Below the pieces are notes generated by a model, which saw only the letters and a list, made by a program, of their open reading frames with translations, was not told the origin of the DNA and made no database searches. Positions 35,228 to 44,037 of a DNA stretch of 64,000 bases are shown here, piece after piece; the stretch's first letter is position 1, and each line of letters starts with the position of its first letter. This DNA comes from a bacterium (GTDB lineage Bacteria > Spirochaetota > Leptospiria > Leptospirales > Leptonemataceae). The DNA lies in the NCBI GenBank assembly GCA_024742665.1, contig JANSYA010000001.1, positions 634,425 to 698,424 of the forward strand. The letters run 5' to 3'. Position numbers and translations under genes: made by a program.

Positions 35228-37167
35228 ATAGATAATTCTTCCAGAAAGCAATCGTAATCGGGCTCGCTCGCGGAGGCGTAAACTGATTTATCCATATCCT
35301 GCAGAGCGCCGCGCGTCGTAGGTCCCAGGGCGCAGTACAGCCAGCCGGCTTCCCGGGATTTACGGGCCTGCGCGTCGGGCAGAGCCCGGCCGAGTCCTGT
35401 AAAAAAAGCGCCGGCCGCGGAGGGACTGCCGAAAACAATTTTTGCGCGGTCGGGCAGCTGCGCGAATTCCGCCGCCTCCGGCACGCGCGTCTCCGTGCGA
35501 TACAGGCTCAGCTTCAGAGTGGCGATGCCGTGTTCGAATAGAATTTCATAAAACTCTTCGCGGCCTTTCTCGGCCGTCAGCGCCAGGATCGCGTCGTAAC
35601 GCGGCTCGTGCGCCGCGATCTGGCGAGCGAGGCCGGCGCCGGTGCCGTCCGGACTCAAGAATCGGTAGTCGACTCCCAGTAGATCTTTTAATGCTTCGGC
35701 GGTTTTGTGGCCGACGACGCCCCATTCGATCCCGGCCAGGTTATGGCCCGTCTCTTTGATCAGATTGCTCAGGGCCCGCACGCCGGCCACGCTGAAGACG
35801 GCGAGCAGGCGGCGCGCATTGTCGGTCTGGCCCATGATCCAGTTGTCGAAGTCTTTGCCGACGCGCGAATCTTCGCTGAAGGTTTCGATCGTGGAAAGCA
35901 GAGGCATCGGCCGGAGTTCGACCCGGGGGTGCGCCGCTTTTAATTCGGCCAGTCGGTCGGCCTTGCCGGTTACGATAATCGGCATCGGCGATTTGATTTC
36001 GCTGATGATGGCGTCTCTTAGTTCGGCCGCGTTCGCGCCGTGCCGACGCGCGACGAACGAACGTTTCCCTCGATTGTCTTCCGCTTCGCCGCCGAGAAAG
36101 ATATAGGCGCTCAGCCGGCCCGGACGCTTCGCCGCGCCCGCGCTTGCATTTTTTTCGGCGTCATCGCGCCGACAGTGCGCGCCCAACGGTAAATGGCAGC
36201 CGCCCTCTAAGGCTTTGAGAATCCCGCGCTCCACGTCCAGGCACGCTTCGAGATCCGTATCGTGGAGCTTCGCCAGAATGCCGCGGGTCGCGTCGTCATC
36301 TTCGCGACACTGGATGGCCAGCGCGCCCTGGGCCGGGGCGGGCGGAAATAAATCGACGGGCAGCGCGCGGATTTCCAGGCGATCCAGCAGCGCCTGCATA
36401 TCGGGGTTCGCGGCGAAAAAACCGGCGGCTTTCAGTCGCGCCAGTCCCGCGCTCGCCAGCAAAATCGCGTCGGGCCGCGCGGGATCGTTCGCATCGAGAA
36501 AGAGCTTCTTGATGCGCGTGGGCACATTGCCGCGCAGGTCGATGCATTCCAGCTCCGGCCATAGATGCGCGATCAACGCCTGGCGGCGCACGGAGGAGGT
36601 GCCGATTTTCAGCGCCGGCCGCGAGGCCGAAGCGTGCGCTCCCGCGTCGGTTCCGTTGCGCGAATTCGCGTCTATGACGAAGGGTGCATCAACGCTTGCC
36701 AGGCGATCTTTCAGAAAGAGAATCGAGTCTTCGGCTTCGACGCGTTCCGGCAAGGCCGCGATGCACAGGCCTGCGGGCATGAGCGAAGGCAGATCCTTAT
36801 AAGAATGCACGGCCAGGTCGACGCGTTTTTCGAGCAGCGCGTCTTCGAGTTCTTTCGTGAATACGCCTTTGCGGTCGGCGGCGGTGGTCGGCGCGCCTGC
36901 CTGAGTTTCGCTTTCGCTTTCAATTTCGTTGTGGTTTTCGCCCGCCTGTTTCGATGCGTCGGATCGCTCGCGCACGTAGGCGACCTGCGCAAGGGGCACG
37001 TCTAAGATACGATCGCCGCGGGTTTGGATAATTTCAATTTCGACTTCGAGCTTGCCGGAAGGATCGAGCTCGCGCAGACGGGCGGCGACGTAGCGCGACT
37101 GGGCCAGCGCCAGGTCGGAGCCGCGGCTGCCGATGATGATCTTCGTATGGGAGTTGGAATCGCTCAA
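35224..37167 (-). CDS. hemCD: Hydroxymethylbilane synthase / uroporphyrinogen-III synthase fusion
   Basis: A 647-residue fusion. The HemC half (1-390) has IIGSRGSDLALAQSRYVAAR, GTSSVRRQA and the dipyrromethane cofactor cysteine 324 in EGGCHLPLGAH. From about 395 a HemD-type synthase follows (PIIVTGKADRLAELKAAHPR to the C-terminus). The same fusion is known from Leptospira. Unusually, residues 62-99 replace the normal few-residue loop before GVFTKELEDALL with a polar low-complexity insert, and a second insert lies near 168-184. hemB, usually next in Leptospira, is absent here. Confidence 0.94.
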   Translation of the reverse strand: MSDSNSHTKIIIGSRGSDLALAQSRYVAARLRELDPSGKLEVEIEIIQTRGDRILDVPLAQVAYVRERSDASKQAGENHNEIESESETQAGAPTTAADRKGVFTKELEDALLEKRVDLAVHSYKDLPSLMPAGLCIAALPERVEAEDSILFLKDRLASVDAPFVIDANSRNGTDAGAHASASRPALKIGTSSVRRQALIAHLWPELECIDLRGNVPTRIKKLFLDANDPARPDAILLASAGLARLKAAGFFAANPDMQALLDRLEIRALPVDLFPPAPAQGALAIQCREDDDATRGILAKLHDTDLEACLDVERGILKALEGGCHLPLGAHCRRDDAEKNASAGAAKRPGRLSAYIFLGGEAEDNRGKRSFVARRHGANAAELRDAIISEIKSPMPIIVTGKADRLAELKAAHPRVELRPMPLLSTIETFSEDSRVGKDFDNWIMGQTDNARRLLAVFSVAGVRALSNLIKETGHNLAGIEWGVVGHKTAEALKDLLGVDYRFLSPDGTGAGLARQIAAHEPRYDAILALTAEKGREEFYEILFEHGIATLKLSLYRTETRVPEAAEFAQLPDRAKIVFGSPSAAGAFFTGLGRALPDAQARKSREAGWLYCALGPTTRGALQDMDKSVYASASEPDYDCFLEELSI

Positions 37168-37197
37168 TGTAGGGGTGCCGGCGCCTTCGCTCTGTCT

Positions 37198-38580
37198 TTA
37201 GTGATTGGCGCTGGACGAACCGGGCGATGTCCGGAGGATTGCGTTCGCCTCGGCCGGCGGTTCCGACGGCGAGGCGTCCGGACCGCCGTAGTAGTGGCGC
37301 AGAATATCTTCCAGTCCCTGACGATGCAGTCGATTGAGTTCGCGATTCGCGCGAATGGCCCAGTCGTACAGCACGCGCCGGTCCCGGGCGCTCAGATGAC
37401 TGAGGCGATCTTCCAGCAGAACGTCCAGATGACGCCGCGAAGTATTGCGCACGTCCTTTTGCAAACGCGTCATAACCGGCGAGCTCAGATTCGAAATCAT
37501 CTGGGCGTTCAGGCGAAAGAGAATATCGTCGATCAAGAGATCCGCTTCCGCCGCCGCGAGCTGTCTGCGTCGGCGGTTCTCGGCCAGCTCTTCGCGCATG
37601 GAATCCATGTGGATGACTTCGACGCCCTGCAAATCTTCGCAGGTCGGATCGACGTCCCGGGGGAGAGCCATGTCGATCAACACCAGATCGCGTTTTTCGC
37701 CGTCGCGCTCGACTCGTTCGAGGGACTCGACGACGGCCGTAGTCAAGAAGGCGTCGCTGCGGGAAGTCGCCGTTACCAGGCCGGCCAGGGGACCGATGCT
37801 TTCCGGCGCGTTTAAGAATTCATCGAAGCCGACAACCTGCGTGTCGACCGCCGCGCTCAGGCTGTCGGCGAGATCGCGGACTTTTTCCGGCGTGCGATTG
37901 ATCAGCACGAGGGGGCAACCCATCTTCGCCAGATAGCGCGCGCTTTGCTGACTCATCGGCCCCGAACCGATAATGCCGATGCGATCGCGATGACGTGAAT
38001 CTCCGGCGCCGGCAGAACCGGCGTGCACGGCGGAGCTTCCGGAGTCGCGGCGATGGCGCCGGCCGAGACGATCGGCCAGCTTGCCGGTGGCCAGGGTCGC
38101 GACCGAAAGCGGTAAATGATTCAGCGGAATGCGCGAACGAATCTCGCGTGATTCGCGAAAGAGATTCTGGAATAAAAGTTTCAGACGTTTGTCGAGCGCG
38201 ACGGCCGACTCGAAGCTCTGCTTGAGCTGCGCGCGAATTTCCGTTTCGCCGAGCACCATCGATTCCAGGCCGGCGGACAGGCGCAGCAGATGGCGGATCG
38301 CGCCGTTGCCCGATAGAAAGCTCGGCCGCAGTCCGGGGCGCAGCGCCGGCATCACCTCGGTAAACTCGACGGCGAAGTTGCCGTGCAGATTGCTATCGGC
38401 GACAGTATAGATTACTTCCACGCGATTGCAGGTGGATAGAAAAATGAAACCGCCCAGAGCGGGCAGGCGCGAGTGCAGCTGTTCGTACACATCTTCCGGG
38501 CGAACGTCTTTCCAGGGCACAACCCCGGATAGATCGCCGGCTTCTTCGAAGCTCAGTATTACGCAGCCAATATGATCCAT
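37198..38580 (-). CDS. hemA: Glutamyl-tRNA reductase
   Basis: A 460-residue GluTR starting the C5 haem pathway by reducing glutamyl-tRNA to glutamate-1-semialdehyde. The catalytic cysteine is 51 in LSTCNRVEVIY; GLESMVLGETEIRAQLK and the NADPH motif GIIGSGPMSQQSARYL follow. An arginine/serine/glycine-rich insert (about residues 178-203) precedes the Rossmann domain. First gene of the haem operon, with a HemR-box-like sequence upstream, so its synthesis is probably controlled by HemKR. Confidence 0.96.
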   Translation of the reverse strand: MDHIGCVILSFEEAGDLSGVVPWKDVRPEDVYEQLHSRLPALGGFIFLSTCNRVEVIYTVADSNLHGNFAVEFTEVMPALRPGLRPSFLSGNGAIRHLLRLSAGLESMVLGETEIRAQLKQSFESAVALDKRLKLLFQNLFRESREIRSRIPLNHLPLSVATLATGKLADRLGRRHRRDSGSSAVHAGSAGAGDSRHRDRIGIIGSGPMSQQSARYLAKMGCPLVLINRTPEKVRDLADSLSAAVDTQVVGFDEFLNAPESIGPLAGLVTATSRSDAFLTTAVVESLERVERDGEKRDLVLIDMALPRDVDPTCEDLQGVEVIHMDSMREELAENRRRRQLAAAEADLLIDDILFRLNAQMISNLSSPVMTRLQKDVRNTSRRHLDVLLEDRLSHLSARDRRVLYDWAIRANRELNRLHRQGLEDILRHYYGGPDASPSEPPAEANAILRTSPGSSSANH

Positions 38581-38607
38581 GAATAGTAAACGAGACTTTC
38601 CTACCCT

Positions 38608-38649
38608 ATTACAGCACGGCTCGCTATGGGATTTGTCAGAAAGATGTCA
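38608..38649 (-). promoter_or_regulatory. Putative HemR box and -10 element upstream of hemA
   Basis: On the minus strand TGACA, six bases (TCTTTC), TGACA runs from 38649 to 38634, the arrangement I recall for the Leptospira hem-box. A TGTAAT -10-like hexamer lies at 38613-38608, 20 bases downstream of the second half-site, so the bound regulator would overlap the -35 region as PhoB-type activators do. Confidence 0.65.
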
Positions 38650-38810
38650 GGCGGTTTCGGCGCCAGTACGGAATGAGATTCATTCTCAGAATTGAGCTGT
38701 CGTCGGCAGCAGGTCCTGTGCGTTAGTATCGGCAGGGCGCTGGCCGCCTGAGACCGAAGACTCGCGATCCGGCTGGACTCGGAACGGCGGCTCCCGCGAG
38801 CTGGCGGCCT

Positions 38811-39704
38811 ATGCATCGCTTTCGCGCGGATTTCTTCCTATTAATGTGCACGGTCCTGTGGGGCGGAACCTTCCTGGCGATCAAGCTGGTGATCGACACG
38901 ACTCCGCCCATGTTCCTGGTGGCCGTGCGGTTCAGTCTGGCCGCGCTGATCTACCTGCTCGTCTTTCATCGCGCCATTGCCCGGGCCAGCCGGCGAGATG
39001 TGCGACGGGGGATTGTCCTGGGACTATTTTTGCTCGGCGGCTTTGGACTACAAACTCTGGGGCTGCAATATACGAGCATCGCCCGCTCGGCCTTTATCAC
39101 CCAGCTGATTGTGCTGTTCACGCCCGCGCTACAGTGGCTGCTTTTCCGGCGGCTTCCGCGTCCGGCTACTCTCGCGGGAATCGCGATCGTGTTGGTCGGC
39201 ATGTACTTTCTCACGTCGCCGGGGGGCGAGGCGCAGTTGAATCGCGGCGACTGGCTGACGCTGGGCTGCGCGATCAGCTTCAGTCTGTACATTGTCTTTG
39301 TGGATCGCTACGGCACGCGGGAGAACGCCGCGGCTCTGAGTTTCGATCAGACGCTGTTCGTCGCCGCCTTCGCCTGGCTGATCGCGGTGGGATTTGAATT
39401 CCCGCAGTTTCCCGACAGCCCGCGCCTGGATTTATTTCTGGGTTTGCTCTTTCTCGCACCCTTCGGAACGAACCTGGTCGTGTACTGGCAAACCCGCTGG
39501 CAGCCGGAAACGACGCCGGCCCGGGCGGCTGTGATCTTCGCCATGGAGCCGGTATTTGCAACGACGTTTGCGGTGCTCTTCGCGCAGGAAGTCCTGCCGG
39601 CGCGGGCGGCTCTGGGCGCGGCGATCATTTTTGCGGGGATGCTGGTCAGCGAGCTGGGCCCGGTAATTGGGGCGCGGAGGTCTGCGGCTGTAGAGGATTC
39701 ATAG
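38811..39704 (+). CDS. EamA/DMT-family transporter
   Basis: A 297-residue protein with ten predicted membrane helices in two EamA repeats. The first repeat begins MCTVLWGGTFLAIKLVID and contains LQYTSIARSAFITQLIVLFTP; the second has FAMEPVFATTFAVLFAQEVL, a very common EamA motif. Members export drugs, amino acids or metabolites, but the substrate cannot be read. The gene is divergent from hemA across 230 bases, and its last 59 bases overlap the convergent gene. Confidence 0.9.
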   Translation: MHRFRADFFLLMCTVLWGGTFLAIKLVIDTTPPMFLVAVRFSLAALIYLLVFHRAIARASRRDVRRGIVLGLFLLGGFGLQTLGLQYTSIARSAFITQLIVLFTPALQWLLFRRLPRPATLAGIAIVLVGMYFLTSPGGEAQLNRGDWLTLGCAISFSLYIVFVDRYGTRENAAALSFDQTLFVAAFAWLIAVGFEFPQFPDSPRLDLFLGLLFLAPFGTNLVVYWQTRWQPETTPARAAVIFAMEPVFATTFAVLFAQEVLPARAALGAAIIFAGMLVSELGPVIGARRSAAVEDS

Positions 39705-40803
39705 CGACCGCGCGAACGACGCACGCGGCTTGCGCGCCGGCGAAGACCGCGCTGCGAGAACGCAAAAGCCGGCGCTCGATGGCGGACGTGCCTGCGTCGG
39801 CAATCGAACGCAGCGCGCTTTGATTCCAGAGCGCGGAGGGGAGCGCAGACTTCGATTTGAGTCGCTGCCCGCTCTTCGCGTGCGAGCGGATCGGTCGGGG
39901 CAGGATGGTGCAGGAACGGTACGGCGGCAGTCCCCCGCGACGATCTTCCAGGCGCCACATTTCTCCCAGGCACGCGAAGAGATCCTGACAGCTCATGGCG
40001 TCGGCCGACGAATGCTCCGGGGCGAGATCTTCCCAGAAGGCGTAGCCTCCCTTTGCGAAACGCGCGGCGCTCTGCAGCGCCCGGGCTGCGCCGAAGCGAC
40101 GGTAGTGGCGGACGACGCTCAGCGCTCCGTCGCGGCGCAGATCGCGCAGTTCCGCTTTGATAAAATCCTGCAGCGCCTCGTCGCGCTCGGGGTCGTCGCT
40201 GACCAGCAGCAATTCGCAGGCGTTCGACAGGCGAGCCCCTGATATGAAATCACGCCAGGCCAGGAGGCGGTCGCGGACGAAGGCATGCTCGACGTCGACT
40301 GCCCCCGCCGTGATGCTGAGCCGCCGGCCTTCGCTTTCGTACCCGGCCAGGGCGGGCTTTTGAAATACGGCGATGTGTTCGGTGCCGCTCGCGCGGCCGC
40401 GGCGAGCTTTTGATAAACGCTTTGTGTTTCGCTGATCGCGATCCGCCGGATCTACTTTTACGCTTTCGGGCGCACCGAAGAAAATCAAACGCAGGCCGTT
40501 GCCGCGGGCCACGTCGTTCAGCGCGCGTTTGACCGAGCCGCCCGCGCGCGACTCCAGAATCGCCACGCCGCCGCCGTCCAGCTTTGAGAACAGCGGCACA
40601 GCCGCCCGTGGATTGCGGGGGGCGTCGATACCGGCTACGTACATTGCGTCCAGGCTGAGAGCTCCGCACGCTTCGAGGCTCTGGATCTCCGGCGGGAATT
40701 CAGGCAGACTGATGTGCGCCGCCCCGATGCGATCGGAGACTGCGACTCGACGGCTCCAGGGCGGCATAAAATGCAGCAGGATTTCTTTCTGAAGCGGAGT
40801 CAC
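39646..40803 (-). CDS. Unrecognised protein, possible methyltransferase-like plus glycosyltransferase-like halves
   Basis: A 385-residue protein beginning with GTG inside the cytochrome c stop (GTGA overlap), so it is translationally coupled and likely real. The first 115 residues read like the later strands of a Rossmann methyltransferase (PPEIQSLEACGALSLDAMYV, FSKLDGGGVAILES) but lack a clear SAM motif I. Residues about 180-280 resemble a degraded GT-A glycosyltransferase: ACELLLVSDDPERDEALQDF, then RFGAARALQSAARFAKGGYA, then WED. Both readings are by eye and weak. The C-terminal 90 residues are basic with no pattern. Confidence 0.5.
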   Translation of the reverse strand: MTPLQKEILLHFMPPWSRRVAVSDRIGAAHISLPEFPPEIQSLEACGALSLDAMYVAGIDAPRNPRAAVPLFSKLDGGGVAILESRAGGSVKRALNDVARGNGLRLIFFGAPESVKVDPADRDQRNTKRLSKARRGRASGTEHIAVFQKPALAGYESEGRRLSITAGAVDVEHAFVRDRLLAWRDFISGARLSNACELLLVSDDPERDEALQDFIKAELRDLRRDGALSVVRHYRRFGAARALQSAARFAKGGYAFWEDLAPEHSSADAMSCQDLFACLGEMWRLEDRRGGLPPYRSCTILPRPIRSHAKSGQRLKSKSALPSALWNQSALRSIADAGTSAIERRLLRSRSAVFAGAQAACVVRAVAMNPLQPQTSAPQLPGPAR

Positions 40804-41294
40804 GACTCCGGTCGATCCCCGGCTTGTTCGCGTAAGTACAGAATGTACTGCGCGATCAGGCGGCGGTCCGCTTCTTTAATGTGGCGGTACGATTGCATGA
40901 TGGTTCCGGGAACGCCCGTGGCGAGAGTCTGAACGATGGCCTGTTCGCTCGCTCCCTGTTTGTAGCCGGCGGTTTCGAGCAAATTGCGCGGCGGCGGATT
41001 CAGGCCGGCTCCGGCGGGCCCGTCGCCTTCGCCCTGCACGCCGTGACAGGTTTCGCAGCCGTTCGCGCGATAGAGACTCTTGCCCGAGGCCAGGTCGGCG
41101 CTCAGTTCCGCGGCTTGCTCTTGCGTCTCCGCGATTTTATTCGGAACGGGCTCCTGGGGCACGTCGGGGCCGCAGGCGATCGCGGCGAAGCTCAGAATTC
41201 CGGCGAGTAAAACCAGCAGGCCGCGCGAGTGGATCAGCGAAGGGGTTCTGTCTTGCGACGGCTTCGAAGCGGGTACGACCTTGCGAAATCTCAT
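40800..41294 (-). CDS. c-type cytochrome lipoprotein
   Basis: A 164-residue protein with a signal segment LLVLLAGILSFAAIAC ending in a lipobox cysteine (41). A single haem-binding motif CETCH lies at 80-84, and a methionine in VPGTIMQSY is a good sixth ligand. The domain is like the small cytochrome c modules of electron-transfer chains, anchored on the periplasmic side. The four-base overlap with the next gene links it to a protein of unknown role. Confidence 0.88.
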   Translation of the reverse strand: MRFRKVVPASKPSQDRTPSLIHSRGLLVLLAGILSFAAIACGPDVPQEPVPNKIAETQEQAAELSADLASGKSLYRANGCETCHGVQGEGDGPAGAGLNPPPRNLLETAGYKQGASEQAIVQTLATGVPGTIMQSYRHIKEADRRLIAQYILYLREQAGDRPES

Positions 41295-41388
41295 GCCGGG
41301 AATGCTCGGAGCGCGCTGCCCCCTGTCAATGGGAATATTCGCGTTGCCGCGCGACAGACCGGCGTTCTCCGGCGTGAATCTCCAGGCC

Positions 41389-42846
41389 TTATAGCAACAG
41401 CAGGTGCGGATGTTCGATGTGCTTGCGAAAGGTATCGAGGAAGCGCGCGCCTTCCGCGCCGTCGATGACGCGATGATCGCAGCTCAAAGTTACCGTCATC
41501 GTTTTACCCGCTACGAGTTCGCCGTCGCGCACGACCGCCTTTTCAATCAGCCCGCCGACCGCCATGAGGGCGGCTTCCGGTTCGTTGATGATGGCCGAAA
41601 AATTGCTGATGCCGAACATACCCAGATTCGAGGTCGTAAAGGTGCCGTCGGTGTACTCTTCCGGTTTGAGTTTGCGATCCCGGGCGCGCTTGCCGAGCTC
41701 CGTAATTTTCGCGGCTAATTGCAGAAGCGGGAGCTGGTCCGCGTTGCGCACGTACGGCGTAATCAGTCCGCCGTCGATGGCGACCGCGATGCCGATATCG
41801 ACGCGGCCGTGCTGCATGATATGATCGCCGCGCCAGGAGGAATTGCAGGTCGGGTGTTTGGCCAGGGTCAGCGCGCAGGCCTTAACAATTAGATCGTTGT
41901 AGCTTACGCGCGGCGGCTTTTCGTCTTCGTCCGTATGGGCCGCTTTCAAGTCGTCGTTTAGCTTCGAGCGCATTTGCACCATCGGCTCCGCGTCGAATTC
42001 CAGCGTCAGATAAAAGTGCGGAATATTGTTTTTCGCGTCGTGCAGGCGTTCGGCGATGACTTTGCGCATGCCGCTGATTTCCACGCGTTTGTCGGGCCGC
42101 GTCGGCGCCATGCCCATCGATCCCGCGCCTGCGGCTCCCGCCCCCATGCCGTTCATGACGCGCATATATTCTTTTACGTCGCTTTTCGTAATGCGATTGC
42201 CGGGGCCGGTGCCTCGCACCCGGCCGAGTTCCACTCCGTGTTCGTGGGCGATGCGTCGGGCGAGCGGGCTTGCGAGAATGCGTCCGCTGCGATGAATCGA
42301 CTTATTGTCGCCGCTCTTCTGAGTATTTTTGCGTTCGGTCGGAATCGGCCGCTCGGGATGTTCCTCTCCTGAGCCTGCGCCGCTTTGCTTTTGCGGCGCG
42401 GCCGTGCTCGCGGGCTTCGCCGGCGTCGCGCCGGCCGTTTCAGGAGCCGGGGTTTGCGGCGCGCTGTCGGCGGAGGCCGACGACTCTGCTGCCGGCGCTT
42501 CGGATTGCTGCGGAGCGCTGTCGGTTTCAGTATCGCCGCCGCCCGCGCCGGATTTTACGGCCTGCAGTTTTTGCTGCGCCTGTTCGATCAAGGCGCTGAC
42601 TTCTTCGCCCGCTTCGCCGACGATGCCGATCGGCGCGCCGACCGGGAGCCGATCGCCGTCTTCCGCCAGTTGCACGAGCAGGATGCCTTCGTCGTAAGCC
42701 TCAAGCTCCATCACCGCTTTATCGGTTTCGACTTCCGCGATGATTTCGCCCGGTTCGACTGCGTCGCCTTTGCTCTTGACCCACTTTACGAAGGTACCTT
42801 CTTCCATAGTCGGAGAAAGCTGGGTGAGTTCGATGATGACCGCCAT
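41389..42846 (-). CDS. pdhC: Pyruvate dehydrogenase E2: dihydrolipoamide acetyltransferase
   Basis: A 485-residue E2. One lipoyl domain has its lysine in EVETDKAVMELEAY (near 43), followed by an Ala/Pro/Ser-rich linker (about 85-170), a peripheral subunit-binding domain ASPLARRIAHEHGVELGRV, and the catalytic domain ending in DHRVIDGAEGARFLDTF with the active-site histidine. It moves the acetyl group from E1 to coenzyme A. E1 subunits are encoded directly upstream; an E3 gene is not in the window. Confidence 0.95.
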   Translation of the reverse strand: MAVIIELTQLSPTMEEGTFVKWVKSKGDAVEPGEIIAEVETDKAVMELEAYDEGILLVQLAEDGDRLPVGAPIGIVGEAGEEVSALIEQAQQKLQAVKSGAGGGDTETDSAPQQSEAPAAESSASADSAPQTPAPETAGATPAKPASTAAPQKQSGAGSGEEHPERPIPTERKNTQKSGDNKSIHRSGRILASPLARRIAHEHGVELGRVRGTGPGNRITKSDVKEYMRVMNGMGAGAAGAGSMGMAPTRPDKRVEISGMRKVIAERLHDAKNNIPHFYLTLEFDAEPMVQMRSKLNDDLKAAHTDEDEKPPRVSYNDLIVKACALTLAKHPTCNSSWRGDHIMQHGRVDIGIAVAIDGGLITPYVRNADQLPLLQLAAKITELGKRARDRKLKPEEYTDGTFTTSNLGMFGISNFSAIINEPEAALMAVGGLIEKAVVRDGELVAGKTMTVTLSCDHRVIDGAEGARFLDTFRKHIEHPHLLLL

Positions 42847-42863
42847 ATGTTCGTTACCTGTCT

Positions 42864-42899
42864 AGATTGCGTTGATTGCGTTGATTGCGTAAATTGCGT
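42864..42899. repeat. Four tandem copies of a 9-bp unit between pdhB and pdhC
   Basis: The units AGATTGCGT, TGATTGCGT, TGATTGCGT and AAATTGCGT follow each other from 42864 to 42899 in the 86-base gap before pdhC. Such a short repeat could vary in copy number; no role is evident. Confidence 0.7.
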
Positions 42900-42932
42900 T
42901 GCTTGATTCTGTGAGTTCGTTCGTGCCGTAAA

Positions 42933-43913
42933 TTATTTCAGCAGATGCTGCACGGCCGCCATGATTTTTTCCGTGCTCGGCAGACTGGCCTTTTCCAGAT
43001 TCGACGCGTAGGGCATCGGCACGTCTTCCTGGTGCACGCGTAAGATCGGCGCGTCGAGAAAGTCGAAGCAGTTGCGCTGAATCAAATCGGCGACATGCGA
43101 GCCGACCGAAGCCTGGGGCCAGCCCTCTTCGACGATCAGCACGCGATTCGTCTTTTTTACGGATTCGTACATCGTCTTTTCGTCAATGGGACGGACTGTG
43201 CGCAGGTCGACGATTTCGGGGTTGATGCCGGCCTTTTCCATTTCCGGCAGCGCTTCCATGACGAAGTGATAGCCGCGCGACCAGGTTATGATCGATAGAT
43301 CCGAGCCCGGCCGTTTGATGTCCGCTTCGCCGATGGGGATCAGATACTCGTGGTCCGGCACTTCGTCCATGTAATTATACAGGACTTCCGACTCCATAAA
43401 TATCACGGGGTTGTCGTTGCGAATACTCGACTTGAGTAAACCCAGGGCGTCCTTGGGCGTCGCCGGCATGACCACGATCAGTCCCGGACAGTGTACATAG
43501 TACGATTCGAGAGACTGGCTGTGCTGCGCGCTTAACATGCCGCCCGCGCCGTTCGGTCCGCGAAAGACCATCGGGATCGGGAACTGCCCGCCGGACATAT
43601 ACAGCATCTTCGCCGCGCTGTTGATGATCTGATCGATGGCGACCAGGCTGAAATTCCAGGTCATGAATTCGATGATCGGTCGCAGGCCGCACATCGCCGC
43701 GCCGACTCCCAGGCCGGCGAAACCCTGCTCGGAAATCGGAGTGTCGACGACGCGTTCTTCGCCGAATTGCTCCATCATACCCTGACTGACTTTGTAGGCC
43801 CCCTGGTAGTGGCCGACTTCTTCGCCCATCAAAAAGACGTCCGGGTCGCGTTCCATCTCTTCAGTCATCGCCCGTCGCAGGGCTTCGCGCATACTCAGTT
43901 TACTTGAACTCAT
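42933..43913 (-). CDS. pdhB: Pyruvate dehydrogenase E1 component, beta subunit
   Basis: A 326-residue transketolase-like beta subunit. Typical stretches are MREALRRAMTEEMERDPDVF, FLMGEEVGHYQGAYKVSQGM, DTPISEQGFAGLGVGAAMCG and the C-terminal DVPMPYASNLEKASLPS. With PdhA it decarboxylates pyruvate using thiamine diphosphate and acetylates the E2 lipoyl arm. The order on the minus strand is pdhA, pdhB, pdhC with gaps of about 124 and 86 bases. Confidence 0.96.
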   Translation of the reverse strand: MSSSKLSMREALRRAMTEEMERDPDVFLMGEEVGHYQGAYKVSQGMMEQFGEERVVDTPISEQGFAGLGVGAAMCGLRPIIEFMTWNFSLVAIDQIINSAAKMLYMSGGQFPIPMVFRGPNGAGGMLSAQHSQSLESYYVHCPGLIVVMPATPKDALGLLKSSIRNDNPVIFMESEVLYNYMDEVPDHEYLIPIGEADIKRPGSDLSIITWSRGYHFVMEALPEMEKAGINPEIVDLRTVRPIDEKTMYESVKKTNRVLIVEEGWPQASVGSHVADLIQRNCFDFLDAPILRVHQEDVPMPYASNLEKASLPSTEKIMAAVQHLLK

Positions 43914-44037
43914 AGTTTCAGATTTCCATTCAGGTCGCTCGCGTCGTCGATTCGCTTCGGTGCGGGTCGGCGTAGCGCAAGTCTATCGATTGTTTGCATC
44001 AGCATCAAGATTCAGATCGGGATCGTCGCGCCGGGGA

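Noticed and set aside
42864..42899. 9-bp tandem repeat as an operator array for pdh genes
   Set aside because: The unit is a simple tandem duplication with no dyad symmetry, and nothing indicates protein binding.
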